The translations under genes and the position numbers were made by a program. 64,000 bases of DNA from Psococerastis gibbosa (lineage: Eukaryota > Arthropoda > Insecta > Psocodea > Psocidae), in contig OZ020491.1 in assembly GCA_963971405.1 (NCBI GenBank), forward strand, positions 13,944,855 to 14,008,854, in the 5' to 3' direction. Positions 1 to 10,423 of the stretch are shown here, piece after piece. The notes under the pieces were generated by a model that made no database searches, was not told the DNA's origin, and saw nothing but the letters and a program-made list of their open reading frames with translations. The number at the start of each line of letters is the position of its first letter. Position 1 is the first letter of the stretch.

Positions 1-874
1 GCCTACCGTAGATTGTGGAATCCATGACGTGTGTTCATCTGCATTTCGGTATTTACGTAGTAAGTGACCACATTCCCCACAGTAATGGAATTTGAATGTA
101 TTGCGAACTAAATATAATGCTGGTGACCTTAACCACAGAAAAAACGTTGTGGCACGCCAACCCAATCAGGGCTTACGACTAAGAGCTGGTATAGAGAATC
201 CTCTCTTATGACCACTGCACAATATTTTTCATATATAGTATACATGGGATGTTGTGGACAGCAACAAGCCCGGCTGGCAGCCGCGAGACTGGTGGAAGGA
301 GTTCCATAATTAATTGTGGCCAATAGGTATTAAACAAGTAACATACAATATCAAATTGCATGGAGGGACACTTTTTTTCTTTTAATTCACCAACGATTAC
401 AGCTGGACGAAAAAAAAAAATGAACATTTTACTTCGGGTTAAAAACCAATAGTGGGGGTTTTCAGTTGTCCCATTAACTTTAGGCTAAGTAGAGTGCATG
501 ATTGCATAATCATAAAATAAAAGGCGCTACAAAATCCTCCGACGCATTTTGTCAACTGTCCATTATTGGATAATATCAGTACATTAAGAGGCATTTGGAG
601 GAGGGGGGGGGGGGGCGAATCATACAGGTGAAAAAAAAACAGATAACTCATAAAATGATCTGTGCCTACACATTGCAGCCTAGACCCCTCACATTTTTAA
701 TCCAGAGGCCAAAAGGTAGATTCTACAGCGGCAGATACGCCGCAGATCTGTTGCAGTCGTATCTGTCATTATGCACCAATATATTTTGCTCCAATTTATC
801 AGATCTGCTGCGTATCTATAGCCATAAAATCTTCCTTTATGTGACGAGCTTACAATTTTTTTTTTAATTTTCAG
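1..874. other. Intron DNA upstream of first visible exon of beta-glucuronidase copy A
   Basis: No coding exon was found here. The exon preceding 875, homologous to copy B exon 4, must lie left of the window. Visible structure: a G-run at about 602-614, and an imperfect inverted repeat at about 712-838 whose arms carry CAGATACGCCGCAGATCTG and its near complement, a small MITE-like palindrome. The stretch ends in a polypyrimidine tract and a TTTTCAG acceptor at 868-874. Confidence 0.6.
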
Positions 875-3800
875 GTGTTCTTAACTACATCATCAGTTAC
901 GTAAGCAACAGTGACGACGTAACCTGCTCAGCTTCACTATTCGACAGAGATAACCAACTAGTGGAAACCACCACTGGGTGTGGAAGCGTCATTACTGTTG
1001 CAAACCCCAATTTATGGTGGCCTTACCTTATGGACCCGAACCCAGGGTACTTATACAAATTACAGGTATTAAAATATTAAAAAACCATGCCCTTTGTCTA
1101 GTCCTAGTGGAAAACATAAAATATCCATTAAGCGGGGCGTCAGACAGGGATGTGGGTTATCACCTACCCTGTTCAACCTGTATGCTGAGCAGATAATGAA
1201 CTTGGAGGCATTGAAGGCAATGTTATCAATGGAAAGCTTATCAACAATCTGCGTTATGCAGATGGCACTGTGCTATGGTTGCAACACTTCTGGACATCAT
1301 GAGTAGAGGAAGAAGAACGCAATGATCCACAGTAAAATACTTTAATAGTGACCGGTTTCGGATAAAATCCATCATCAGACTAACAACACATGAAAAAACG
1401 CTAGCTTATATACTACGGGATGGGAGTGGGAGGTGGAGGCGGGGGTTGAGTACATAAATCGAGTAGTGGGGATACAGTTTGAAACATGATATCGTTCGTG
1501 AGAACCTCGTTATTCCTAATAGCCTTTCTAATCTCTAAGCTTTCTAACCTGTCTAATAGTCTACCTTTATTACAACAATGTAGAATTTTAAAATCTTCAA
1601 AATTACATGAGTGCGAGACATGCGAGTTACTTGAGAGGTGGTCCGCAAAAGCTGAGGTACAGTCATTTTTATGCTCACGTAAGTGAAACTTAAAATTGCG
1701 TCCACTCTGTCCAATGTAACTCGCACTACATTCATTACAAGAAATTTTATAAACCCCTGATTTCCTATTATTATTAACCTTATCCTTACAGTTGATGAGG
1801 AATTTTCCTATGTTGGGCGGGCAGCTAAAGGATACAACTTTGTTAGTAGTTCGGGTTATTAGTCTTCCTACTTTCATGCTGACTTCTCCTATGAACGGAA
1901 TCTTGACATACTGGACGCAATTTTAAGTTTCGCTTACGTGAGCATAAAAATGCGATAGGTAAAAATGACTGTACCTCAGCTTTTGCGGACCACCTCTCAA
2001 GTAACTCGCATGTCTCGCACTCATGTAATTTTGAAGATTTTAAAATTCTACATTGTTGTAATAAAGGTAGACTATTAGACAGGTTAGAAAGCTTAGAGAT
2101 TAGAAAAGCTATTAGGAATAACGAGGTTCTCACGAACGATAAAATGTTTCAAGCTGTATCCCCACTACTCGATCTGTTGGATGCAAACCCCAATTTATGG
2201 TGGCCGTCCCTCATGGACCCACCGTACCTATAAACGCCCTATACCGCAGATTGTCCCCTTGTTTTCACAGCGAATTGCCAAATTTTGACTTTGCATAGAA
2301 TGGACAACAGGGTGCGTTCTCTCATCTAGAAACGTCTGTAGTATCTTGTTTCAGGGGAGGGGATAAACATCTAGTTTTTAATATTGACCATGCGATTTAA
2401 TTTATAGTATACTCTTACAGTTTTTCCACATTATTACAAATTCACCAGCGAGGGGTCGACCCCCCCTGCCTGGCCATGATTCCCGCGTAGCAATATGCCT
2501 CCCTCCCGGCTCCCTCCCCTTTTGACAGTATGGGGGTTAAGGAATGCAATTTGCTGATTAATACATACCGTATTGTATGGATACACTCGTATATCAAGGT
2601 GAGTAAAGAGTACGGTACGTTGTTTGAACTCCTAGAGGATGTATACGCCTATATAGGGTTGGGGGATGGTTTTTGCTCCAATGGTGTTTTAATTCGTTTA
2701 AGGTGTCCATTGTGTCAGAAGGTGTAAAGGATACCTATAACCAAGCTTTGGGCTTCCGACAAATCAGATGGGACAACAGCTCTGTGCTGATGAATGGAAA
2801 ACCAATTTACATTCGAGGATTCGGGCGGCACGAGGACTCCAACGTAAGACTGATTTATTGTGATTTTGAGTTAACGTGTTATGCCTAATCTTAATCCTTA
2901 TCAGTATCGTTTATATCATTTATTATTTATTATTTATCAGTAGGTAACGTTTATGAAAGAATGAAAAGAATGAAAATTGCCTTTATTTTCCATGTGGACA
3001 CAATGATATCCATTGTGGGCCGTATAGGTAATTTAATAAATATATGAAAGTAAGTACCGTAGGTACGTTTATAACGCTTACAAAGCTATTGTATTATTTA
3101 CGTGAGTAAGGCCACCATCACTGATAATCAAGCTTCATGATCTCAATAACTCAAAACACAGGTTTCATCATTAGTTACCGTAGTTAGTTTTTCTTAGTTA
3201 TCCAAAAGGTTAATTGCGTATAAACAATTTAATGAATGTATCCGATTAATTAATGTTAAACAGGTTACACTTGTATTGTTGTTGATAACCCAAAACCTAT
3301 TGGTTTATATGTTACGACAGTGGAACCACTGACTTGTAAGGTGCACCTCAGGTACCCCCAACTTTAAAGAGGCGGGGTTAAATATATATTCTTATAATTT
3401 ATAGACCTTCGTTGAAATTTCCCATGTTGTGCATTACTATATAATTGGTTTTATTTACTGAACTCATGTGGGCATGGAAAATGGTATGCCAATTAAATCA
3501 ACTTAACGACCGTATTTTTAAGACAGACTCCCGAGCTAAAGTAGGCTACCTATAGTTTAAAGTCCAAGGCCCAAAAATTTTGCCGATTCGGCCCCTATCT
3601 AGTATTACAACAACATTATAGCTTATTGTTTGAAAACTCCAACAGATAAGGGGGAAAGGATTGGATTTGGCACTAATAGTAAAGGACCATAGCCTAATCA
3701 AATGGATCGGCGCGAATGCCTATAGAACTTCACACTACCCCTATGCCGAAGAAATTATGGACGTGGCTGACAAATTGGGAATCATGATCATCGATGAATG

Positions 3801-6800
3801 TCCCAGTGTTAATACTGAGTAAGTGATTGAGGATCAGATGTGATAAATAACACAATATATAAGTATTAGTAAATGCAAGTTATAGGTTGCGATTGAAAGC
3901 ATGTTCCAGGGAAAATATAGGTATAGGATACGGTACGTTCTAAATTTAAGAGAAAAAAAAATGAAAATTGCACGAAAATTAAAATTAGTCTTCATGGAGG
4001 GAGATAAATAAAATTTCCCAGGAAATATCTATCATACTAATATATAATAAACAAAAACTTTTAGAAAAACTTGTTATAACAACCCGAATTAGTAAAACCC
4101 AAATAATCGTTAAGAAATTAACTTTGTCTAAGAAACCCACATGTGATAGTATAAGAACTGAGTCAAAACCAAAATAATAAATCCAACGGAATACATCACA
4201 CAACACATCGCGACACAAAACATCAGATGCGCGGGACGTACGTGAGTTCCCGGTCTAACCCCCTTCATCGATCGATGCAGACTGGGGTAGGTCAAGGCCT
4301 CACGCCTTCAGCGCAGACACTCACTACACTACCCATCACAACACATAAATTCTATCCTCGTACCGTCAACTTATCTAACACGATTTTCAACACAAAAGAA
4401 ATGGAACTTCTCAACAAGGGCCTCAAGTATTGCCCCGATATAGGTCTAAACAAAAACACGTTAACCAACTTAATGTCAGACACTGAATTTAGCCTAAAAA
4501 ACCACAATAATGAAAAACACATAGCAGCAGATATTCTGAAAAACGTCAAACTTACACACAAAAACGATAACACTAAATCTATAAAAAAGAAAATATCCCA
4601 AGATAACCTCACACTCGCCAAGGCGGATAAAGGAAATTCTATTGTAATTTTACCTACCCGTGATTATGCTTCTAAAGTCTTAGACCTCATTTCTGATGAA
4701 TCCACATTCGTAAAACTTAAAGTAGACCCCACAAACAAATTCCAAAAAGCAACCAAAAAAGCCATTAAACAAAGCTCTAATACGATACCTCAAGATATAG
4801 CCTATAAATTTACCAACATGAACCCCGTAGCTCCTTCATTTTTTGGTCTGGTTAAACTTCATAAACCCAATCAACCTATCCGCCTAGTAGTTTCGTATAA
4901 CAGTGCCCCAGCCAGCAAAGTAGCTAGTTTTCTCAAAACAAACACATTCGCGAACTATCAAACTTCACACCCCACCACAGCGTCAAAAACTCATTCGAGT
5001 TGGTTTCCCGCCTTAAGCACCTTTCCTTATCCAGCAATGCCAAACTCGTCTCTTTCGATGTCAAAAATCTGTTTACTAATATTCCCGTACCCGAAGTACG
5101 TAAATTAGTTGCCCAGTCACTCTATCACAATAATACCTCGAACAGCCTTATTTCTGAGACCCTCCTTCTGTTAGACACATGCACTCATCAAAACTATTTC
5201 CGTTTCGAATCCGACTACTACAAACAAAAAATAGGCCTACCTATGCGTTCTTCCCTTCTTGCTGAAATTTTTATGGATAACTTCGAAAACAAACTTCTAC
5301 TCAATAAAAATCCCCTAGTTAAATGTATATCTTTCTGGACAAGGTATGTGGATGATATCTTCTGCATTTGGACAGGAAGTAACAGACAACTAGACAATTT
5401 CTTAAGTTTTATCAACACAATTCACCCAAAAATCCAATTTACCATGGAAGTAGAAGAAAACAACTCCCTGAACTTCTTAGACCTCACCGTCACCAAAAAT
5501 AATAGTACCCTAGACTTCTAGATATTTCGTAAAGAAACCCATAGCGATAATATAATCCCTGTTGATTCTTCTCACACATTCCAGCACAAACACGCAGCAT
5601 TCCCTCAAATTCTCAAATTAATCAACCATTCATTAACAAATTATCATGATACGTTAGGTACCCAAACGTACTGTATATACCATACTAAGACTAAATATTA
5701 ATTAGCTAAAATAAATTAAATTGAATTTAGACTGATTGACTAATATGGGATTGAACGTTTGCTTTGTAGTGTATTCAGTGATGGACTACTGGACAACCAC
5801 AAGAATTCTTTGACAGAACTGATCCAAAGGGACAAAAACAGACCAAGTGTTGTCATGTGGTCTATTGCCAACGAGCCAGTCAATGATAAGAAGGAAGCTG
5901 GTCCATATTTTGGGTAAGTAGGCGCATAGGCGCCTGTTCCACCGGCCTCTAAGTGCACAATACACATACGGTGATGTGGTAGCAGACATTCAAGACTTAG
6001 GCGGGTATTCCACCGACCTCTCATTGCAGAATGCAAATGACATTGACGGAAATTTTAATTTTTTTTTTTATAGAAATCGACTAAAATGTTTGTACTTACC
6101 ATATTCCATGACGCCATTTTTTAATTTTAGTTTGTTTGTGATTTTACTCTATGATCATTGATCAATTTCAACTATGGCATTAAATTTTTTGTCAATGTCA
6201 TTTGCATTCTGCAATGAGAGGTCGGTGGAAACTCTGCCTTTATTAATGATATCTGCTACCACGTCATCGTATGTGTATTTTGCACTTAGAGGTCGGTGGA
6301 ATCCCCACCATACTTTGAGAACCCCTTTGTGCTGTTTAGTTAAAAAAAAAACTGGATCTATGGATATAAACTGTCACAAGTAGGCTTAAAAAATAAAAGC
6401 GTATTAATGAGACTTGAGCCAATCAATGATAAAGAGACAGCTGGCCCATAGGCTACTTTCGTATAGGCTTGTAGCCTTGTAGGTATCACCCAAGGCATTA
6501 ACAAAAATTATAAACAAAATACCCAATTAATATTATTTATTTATTTAAATTATTTATTATGAACAATGTAGGCTATATTATTGATAGACCAATATAGATA
6601 CCTACTTAATTGTCAGCGGGAATTAAAGGTAATTTTAATTTTGTCTTTGGGGGTGTCAACAGACCGTTCAGATTTCACTACAGATATAATCTAAATGACA
6701 TTTCCGTATGTTTAGGAAGAATGCAACCTTCCTATATACTGACCGCTTTTCAGCTGCCTGTAAGCCAACATTGGAATTTTCTTAATATTTTCAGGGAAAT

Positions 6801-9698
6801 TGCTGCTCATGTTAGGTCTTTCGACACCACACGCCCTGTAACACTAGCAGCAGCTAGAGAATTTAACACAGACCAATCTGTAAGTTAACTTAGGCTACTT
6901 TTTTCTACTATTTCAGAGCTGTTGCTGCTCATGTGAGATCTCTGGACAAAACTCGACCAGTTACGGTCGCTTCTGACCGAGATTACAATAATGACCAGTC
7001 CGTAAGTGCACCAGCAGCCCTATATTATGGCGATTTGGGATTAACGTAGCACTGGGATTTATTCAATTGTTTTAAGCTAATGAGTGCAAAATGTGCGGGA
7101 AATTCAAATTGATAAATTAATCTTCAGCTATACGGTATTTTTCGTAAGTTTTCAATTTTTTCTCCCTTAGATGTTGACACATTAATTAAAATTCTTATTA
7201 TTATTCCAAATTCTACCCATTGTGTACATTTTATTCTTGAATTTCCCACGCATATTTTAACATCGTCACGTGACACTCTTACTAATGAGGTATTAAATAA
7301 TAAAACCCGGTGTTATGTTAAACCCAAGTCAACGTAACAGAGCTGCAGCTATACATGTTAATTCTTACCAGCCCATTAGGGCCTTGGATTGTCGATTGCA
7401 TACAGTATACATACAGTCAGGACATGTAGAGTAGTGGTACATAATCCAAAATCCACCCGAAAGGGTGTTGGTTCGAGTCCCACACTTGCAATATTTTCTG
7501 ACCATGCTTCGGAGGGCATGTAAAGCAGGCGGTTCCGAGTCTTCCAACTGCTAGGTTGGCTTAGTAATGGAACAAAAAGTCAACAATTATTTATTTATTT
7601 ATTTTACATTACTTTAGCCAATCGTGGTTATTCAGCCATTTTGCATTTCGATCTAGGTATGCATATAATTAATTCCAGGCACAATTCTTGGACGTAATCA
7701 TGATCAACAGATACTATTCATGGTATTCGGACACCGGGCGGACTGAAATTATTACTGACAACATTGTAAATGACTTTCAAAAATGGAGGGATACTTTTAA
7801 TAAGCCAATTCTGATGTCAGAATATGGGGCTGACACTATTCCTGGGCTGCATATAGTAAGTATAGTATACGATGTTGGGTACGGTTATGAACTTACAGCT
7901 GCACCATATACCTATTTATAAAACTTACAAATTATAAATTGGTACATGTTCCTCATATTAAATAGGTACCCGTACGGACATGAAGTAAAAAAGTGATTAT
8001 ACAGGTAGGTAAATGTTATATGTACATGATGTAGTATGGTCATGTGGACTTTACTGCTTTCTTATTTAAATTAGGGAACATTATGGTCGAAATTTTCGAT
8101 TTCGAGATTTCTGTGTATACATACACACGTTTTGAGGTATCAGGAACCCAATCATTTAACGAAATGTATGTCGGTCGGTCGGTTCGTTGTTTTGAGGGGA
8201 GATTTGATGAGTAGGCCTATTGATGAAATTTGGGCATGCAGGTTCACAAAAATCATGTCTCAGGGAGAAAGGTTTTATTTATTTTGGGCTAACTTAATAC
8301 TCTAACCGAAATTAGAGGAATTAGAGGAAAAAACCGGGCTTGGCGGGATTCGAACCCACGATCTACGCCTAACCGGGGCGTCGTCTTAACCGCTGGACCA
8401 CAAGCCCCGACAAGTCCAGTAAATGCCAAATCCTCTACTTATGCTCTAATTGACATGATTCGTGTTGCTAGACAGGTTAGCACAACTACACAACTATCTA
8501 ACCGAACAGGTCTGTGAGCTGACTTAATTGCATAAAGGCAATGCTTTATTCATTACATTGTAGTATTATATGGTATATATAACACTGACATTAAATTAAC
8601 TTTGGTTGAAGAGGTAACCTCCTCGTTATAACCGAAATTAGAGGATATGGAAAAAACCGGGCTTGGCGGGATTCGAACCCACGATCTACGCCTAACCGGG
8701 GCGTCGTCTTAACCGCTGGACCACAAGCCCCGACAAGTCCAGTAAAATAGAAAATTCGTTAGGTATTTCAACTTCTTGCCATTCTTGCCATTCAAACAGA
8801 ATGTTGACTATTGACTCACTGCTGACCCAAACAAAAATTTTGCATTACAACAGCTCACATTAGTTATAATTTCGCCTTAAATTTTTTCATTTCACGGAGG
8901 GGGGGTTCTTATATACGTCACTGGGACCCACATCGGTAGCCTAACTGTATGATAAAAGTAGGCATTAACACATTATTATACTATAGCATTGTCTATAAAA
9001 TATAAAATATATATAAAAAATTTATATTATATTTATATAATATTTTTACATTACGCTTTTTTCTTTCATACTATAGCTACCAGAATACGTCTGGTCAGAG
9101 GAATACCAGACAAAAGTAATGGAAGAGACTTTTAAAGCATTTGATATTTTGAGGAATCGCGGATGGTTTATTGGCGAAATGATTTGGAACTTTGCTGACT
9201 TCATGACAGTACAGAGTACGTACCTAATCATATCTCTAAAGTATATACTTACACTAATAATAATATAGCGATAGTTACTGCGGGCTGCGGCACAGAAATA
9301 TTTGCATTCTTACTACGGTAGGTACGTATATACACGTACAGTAGGTATGCAGTATATAAGTATCTTTCACCATCAACAAGAACCAAAAACAAAAATTGAC
9401 AAAAACTGCTCTACCAAATTAAAAAAATTAAATATGCACCTTAATCTACAGTAGATACCTATTTTGAAACGCTATGCCATTTGCATGTCTGTGATGGATA
9501 ATTATATAAGTCGATTGTTTTCGTTTTATGTTTCCAGCTATAACCCGCGTTAATGGAAACAGAAAAGGCATATTTACCAGGGAGAGACAACCTAAAGCAT
9601 CGGCTCATCTATTGAGGAAACGGTACTGGGCCTTGGCTAGTGCTCAAAGCGGAGTTTCAGCCCCGGATGATATTTTTGAGTATGTTATGCAATGGTAA
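875..9698 (+). CDS. GUSB: Beta-glucuronidase copy A (GH2), 5' end outside the window
   Basis: Lysosomal or secreted exo-glycosidase that removes glucuronic acid from glycosaminoglycans and conjugates (family knowledge). Exons: 875-1065, 2703-2843, 3646-3818, 5770-5913, then 6795-6879 or 6917-7001, 7679-7855, 9077-9215, 9538-9698 (TAA 9696-9698). All junctions are AG/GT and the phases join without a stop, giving 402 codons from the jelly-roll end through the TIM barrel. Landmarks: GFGRHEDSN then [10 protein letters not shown] (exons 2-3), [15 protein letters not shown], acid/base Glu in [18 protein letters not shown], nucleophile Glu in [20 protein letters not shown], and [11 protein letters not shown] near the C terminus. 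No disabling mutation was seen, so the visible part looks functional. Introns contain Penelope, LINE, SINE and MITE pieces. It faces copy B tail to tail. The family call is firm; the first third of the protein is not visible. Confidence 0.93.
1105..1305 (+). pseudogene. LINE reverse transcriptase fragment in intron
   Basis: The + strand reads [20 protein letters not shown], the RT motif that precedes the catalytic box in non-LTR retrotransposons. After a frame change it reads [15 protein letters not shown], where the usual YADD has become YADG. It is a short, frameshifted, dead fragment between copy A exons 875-1065 and 2703-2843. Confidence 0.75.
1344..1388 (-). ncRNA. Hammerhead-ribozyme-like motif of a Penelope-like element
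   Basis: On the minus strand: CUGAUGA (complement of 1372-1378), a stem II hairpin GGAU-UUU-AUCC (1360-1370) with one bulged U at 1371, GAAA (1356-1359), a CCGG stem III core, and GUC ending at 1350. Flanks UAGU and ACUA can pair as stem I. Hammerhead motifs with very short stem III are known from Penelope-like elements, and this one lies just 3' of the Penelope endonuclease fragment on the same strand. The bulged U may weaken activity. Confidence 0.55.
1413..1905 (-). mobile_element. Penelope-like element 3' end: GIY-YIG endonuclease domain
   Basis: The 154-codon minus-strand frame carries [20 protein letters not shown] followed by a conserved Arg in the [12 protein letters not shown] segment, TSAFADHL, a downstream Cys/His segment, and LDRLESLEI, which holds the likely catalytic Glu. 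This is the layout of the C-terminal GIY-YIG endonuclease of Penelope-like retroelements, including the Cys-x2-Cys pair inserted between GIY and YIG. The frame ends in a proline run encoded by a GGCGGGGG-type tract. The RT part is absent, so the fragment is truncated. Its 5' side abuts an inverted copy of itself. Confidence 0.88.
1913..2178 (+). mobile_element. Inverted second copy of the Penelope endonuclease segment
   Basis: This stretch is the reverse complement of about 1450-1703, with a small insertion after GAGCATAAAAATG. It encodes the same [19 protein letters not shown] and [10 protein letters not shown] segments on the + strand. The two copies are head to head about 210 bp apart. Penelope-like elements are known for such truncated inverted partial copies beside the main insertion. 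Confidence 0.82.
2179..2232 (+). pseudogene. Duplicated fragment of beta-glucuronidase exon (ANPNLWWP...)
   Basis: Directly after the Penelope arm, about 50 bp repeat copy A exon 875-1065 from its GCAAACCCCAATTTATGGTG segment. They read [16 protein letters not shown], against [19 protein letters not shown] in the true exon, then a stop. There is no splice donor. The Penelope/LINE composite (about 1066-2178) therefore sits between two direct copies of exon-derived sequence. Confidence 0.75.
2233..2702. other. Intron DNA without recognised feature
   Basis: Unique-looking intron sequence with a C-rich stretch near 2460-2520, ending in the TTTAAG acceptor before 2703. No coding or repeat signature was recognised. 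Confidence 0.4.
4227..5640 (+). mobile_element. Penelope-like element reverse transcriptase, frameshifted
   Basis: The first frame (4227 to about 4950) holds [19 protein letters not shown] and [20 protein letters not shown], typical N-terminal RT motifs of Penelope-like elements. A frameshift near 4940-5000 passes to the frame with [25 protein letters not shown], the catalytic box [11 protein letters not shown] and [14 protein letters not shown] at 5519-5521 then interrupts a continuing match ([20 protein letters not shown]) to about 5640. No GIY-YIG domain follows, because the next host exon begins at 5770. With one frameshift and one stop this copy is dead. It lies sense-oriented in the intron between copy A exons 3646-3818 and 5770-5913. 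Confidence 0.9.
5929..6309. mobile_element. Foldback MITE (GGCG..TTCCACC family 1), copy 1
   Basis: The element starts GGCGCCTGTTCCACCGGCC and ends in a GGTCGGTGGAATCCCCACC-type terminus, flanked by ATA on both sides. Long inverted arms contain GTGGTAGCAGACATTCAAGAC and TGCAGAATGCAAATGACATT with their complements. The core contains TGATCATTGATCAATTT. It begins 15 bp after the splice donor at 5914. Confidence 0.8.
6795..6879 (+). CDS. Copy A alternative exon 5a (85 bp)
   Basis: Acceptor TTTTCAG at 6788-6794, donor GTAAGT from 6880. After the GG carried over from exon 5770-5913 it reads [18 protein letters not shown] and ends FNTDQS. Its neighbour at 6917 has the same length, phase and layout. 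Copy B has one equivalent exon (13978-14062), encoding [17 protein letters not shown]. The segment forms part of the TIM barrel just after the acid/base loop. Confidence 0.85.
6917..7001 (+). CDS. Copy A alternative exon 5b (85 bp)
   Basis: Acceptor TATTTCAG at 6909-6916, donor GTAAGT from 7002. It reads [18 protein letters not shown] and ends YNNDQS, homologous to the exon at 6795. Using both exons would add 85 bp out of frame, and the 37-bp gap between them looks too short to splice. Either exon alone keeps the frame into 7679. Confidence 0.85.
7418..7606 (+). mobile_element. SINE family B copy 1
   Basis: A promoter-like head with the box B sequence GGTTCGAGTCCC, then a conserved body (CATTTTCTG-type, GGAGGGCATGTAAAGC, TAGGTTGGCTTAGTAATGG) and a (TTTA)n tail. 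Related copies lie at 15485-15692, 25786-25967 and 62457-62580, all in the same orientation. Confidence 0.8.
8080..8290 (-). repeat. Partial inverse copy of the GACA-tail dispersed repeat
   Basis: Reverse complement similarity to the end of the copy at 42312-43070. Shared blocks include the complement of ACCTCAAAACGTG, the ATTTCGATTCCGAGATTTC-like block, GTCGGTCGGTCGG in place of the GACA run, and AAATTTGGGCATGCAGGTT. Confidence 0.6.
8334..8408 (-). mobile_element. tRNA-derived SINE family A, copy 1
   Basis: On the minus strand it folds as a tRNA cloverleaf. The acceptor arms are GGGGCTT and AAGCCC, and the box A-like sequence is TGGTCCAGCGGTTA. The anticodon stem is ACGCC/GGCGT with loop CCGGTTA (position 33 is C rather than U; nominal anticodon GGT). 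The T arm is GTGGG-TTCGAAT-CCCGC. The odd loop, the mismatched end and a shared flank (CCTCTAATTTCGGTTA) in three dispersed copies argue for a SINE rather than a working tRNA gene. Confidence 0.75.
8657..8731 (-). mobile_element. tRNA-derived SINE family A, copy 2
   Basis: Nearly identical over the tRNA part to 8334-8408 and followed on the minus strand by the same AT-rich/CCTCTAATTTCGG tail. Copies 1 and 2 lie 323 bp apart in the same orientation, in the intron between copy A exons 7679-7855 and 9077-9215. Confidence 0.75.
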
Positions 9699-10423
9699 AA
9701 ATTACACCGAACCCTTTCTTTGTATATTAATAATATCAGACTTCGCTAATTGGCAAAGCCAGAATTGTGGCGCAAGATCCGCAGGCTATATTAAATAGGC
9801 ACCGTACTTAATTATAGGCATTAGGTAGGTATATTAACAAACTATTTTTTTTAAATTTTTAATCAAGGAAAAATTAAATTTACGTGAAAATGAGTTAGCA
9901 CACTTTTCTGGGTCAGTCTCAGGCTAAATAAATATTACCAACAGTAGGTACTAATACTTTTTCATTTGAATCTGTCAGCCATAATTTATAAATTTTTGAT
10001 CTCTTTCTATATGACCGATACAGAGCACTTAACCAGCAGTTTACTTTAGGCCTAGCCTTTGTTTAGTTTTCCTATAGTTAGGAAAGATGACACATGAATG
10101 AAGCTTCCTTCGAATAACAACCGAGCTTCATGTAAGTAGACTAACTGACATATATTCCATTTGACGACACAGTCAGTTAGCCAAGAGTAAACGGATTGTA
10201 TCCGAATAAAAAATGTATCTGATAAAAGTTCCTGAATGTTATCCCATTCTACTTACTTCTGACGTATTGCGGGCTGACTGCGCGCGCCTACAACATCCAC
10301 AGTCGGAAATTATTTAAGTGTTCATGGTAGCGCTACTGAGCGCCTCAGTCGGATTCAACCTCTGTACGTGGCAGCAGACTTATTGTATTTAGTTGCGAGC
10401 GTCACTGTTACAAGATGGCCGTC
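9699..10423. other. Intergenic spacer between the two convergent beta-glucuronidase genes
   Basis: These 725 bp separate the stop codons of copy A (9696-9698) and copy B (10424-10426). AATAAA occurs on + near 9926, a possible poly(A) signal for copy A. ATTAAA on the minus strand near 9855-9861 is the only variant signal noticed for copy B. No other gene was seen. The short gap means the 3' UTRs may overlap as antisense RNAs. Confidence 0.55.

Noticed and set aside
8334..8731. Two functional tRNA-Thr genes
   Set aside because: The cloverleaf is good, but C at position 33, the acceptor mismatch and the shared SINE-like flanks with a truncated third copy favour a SINE.
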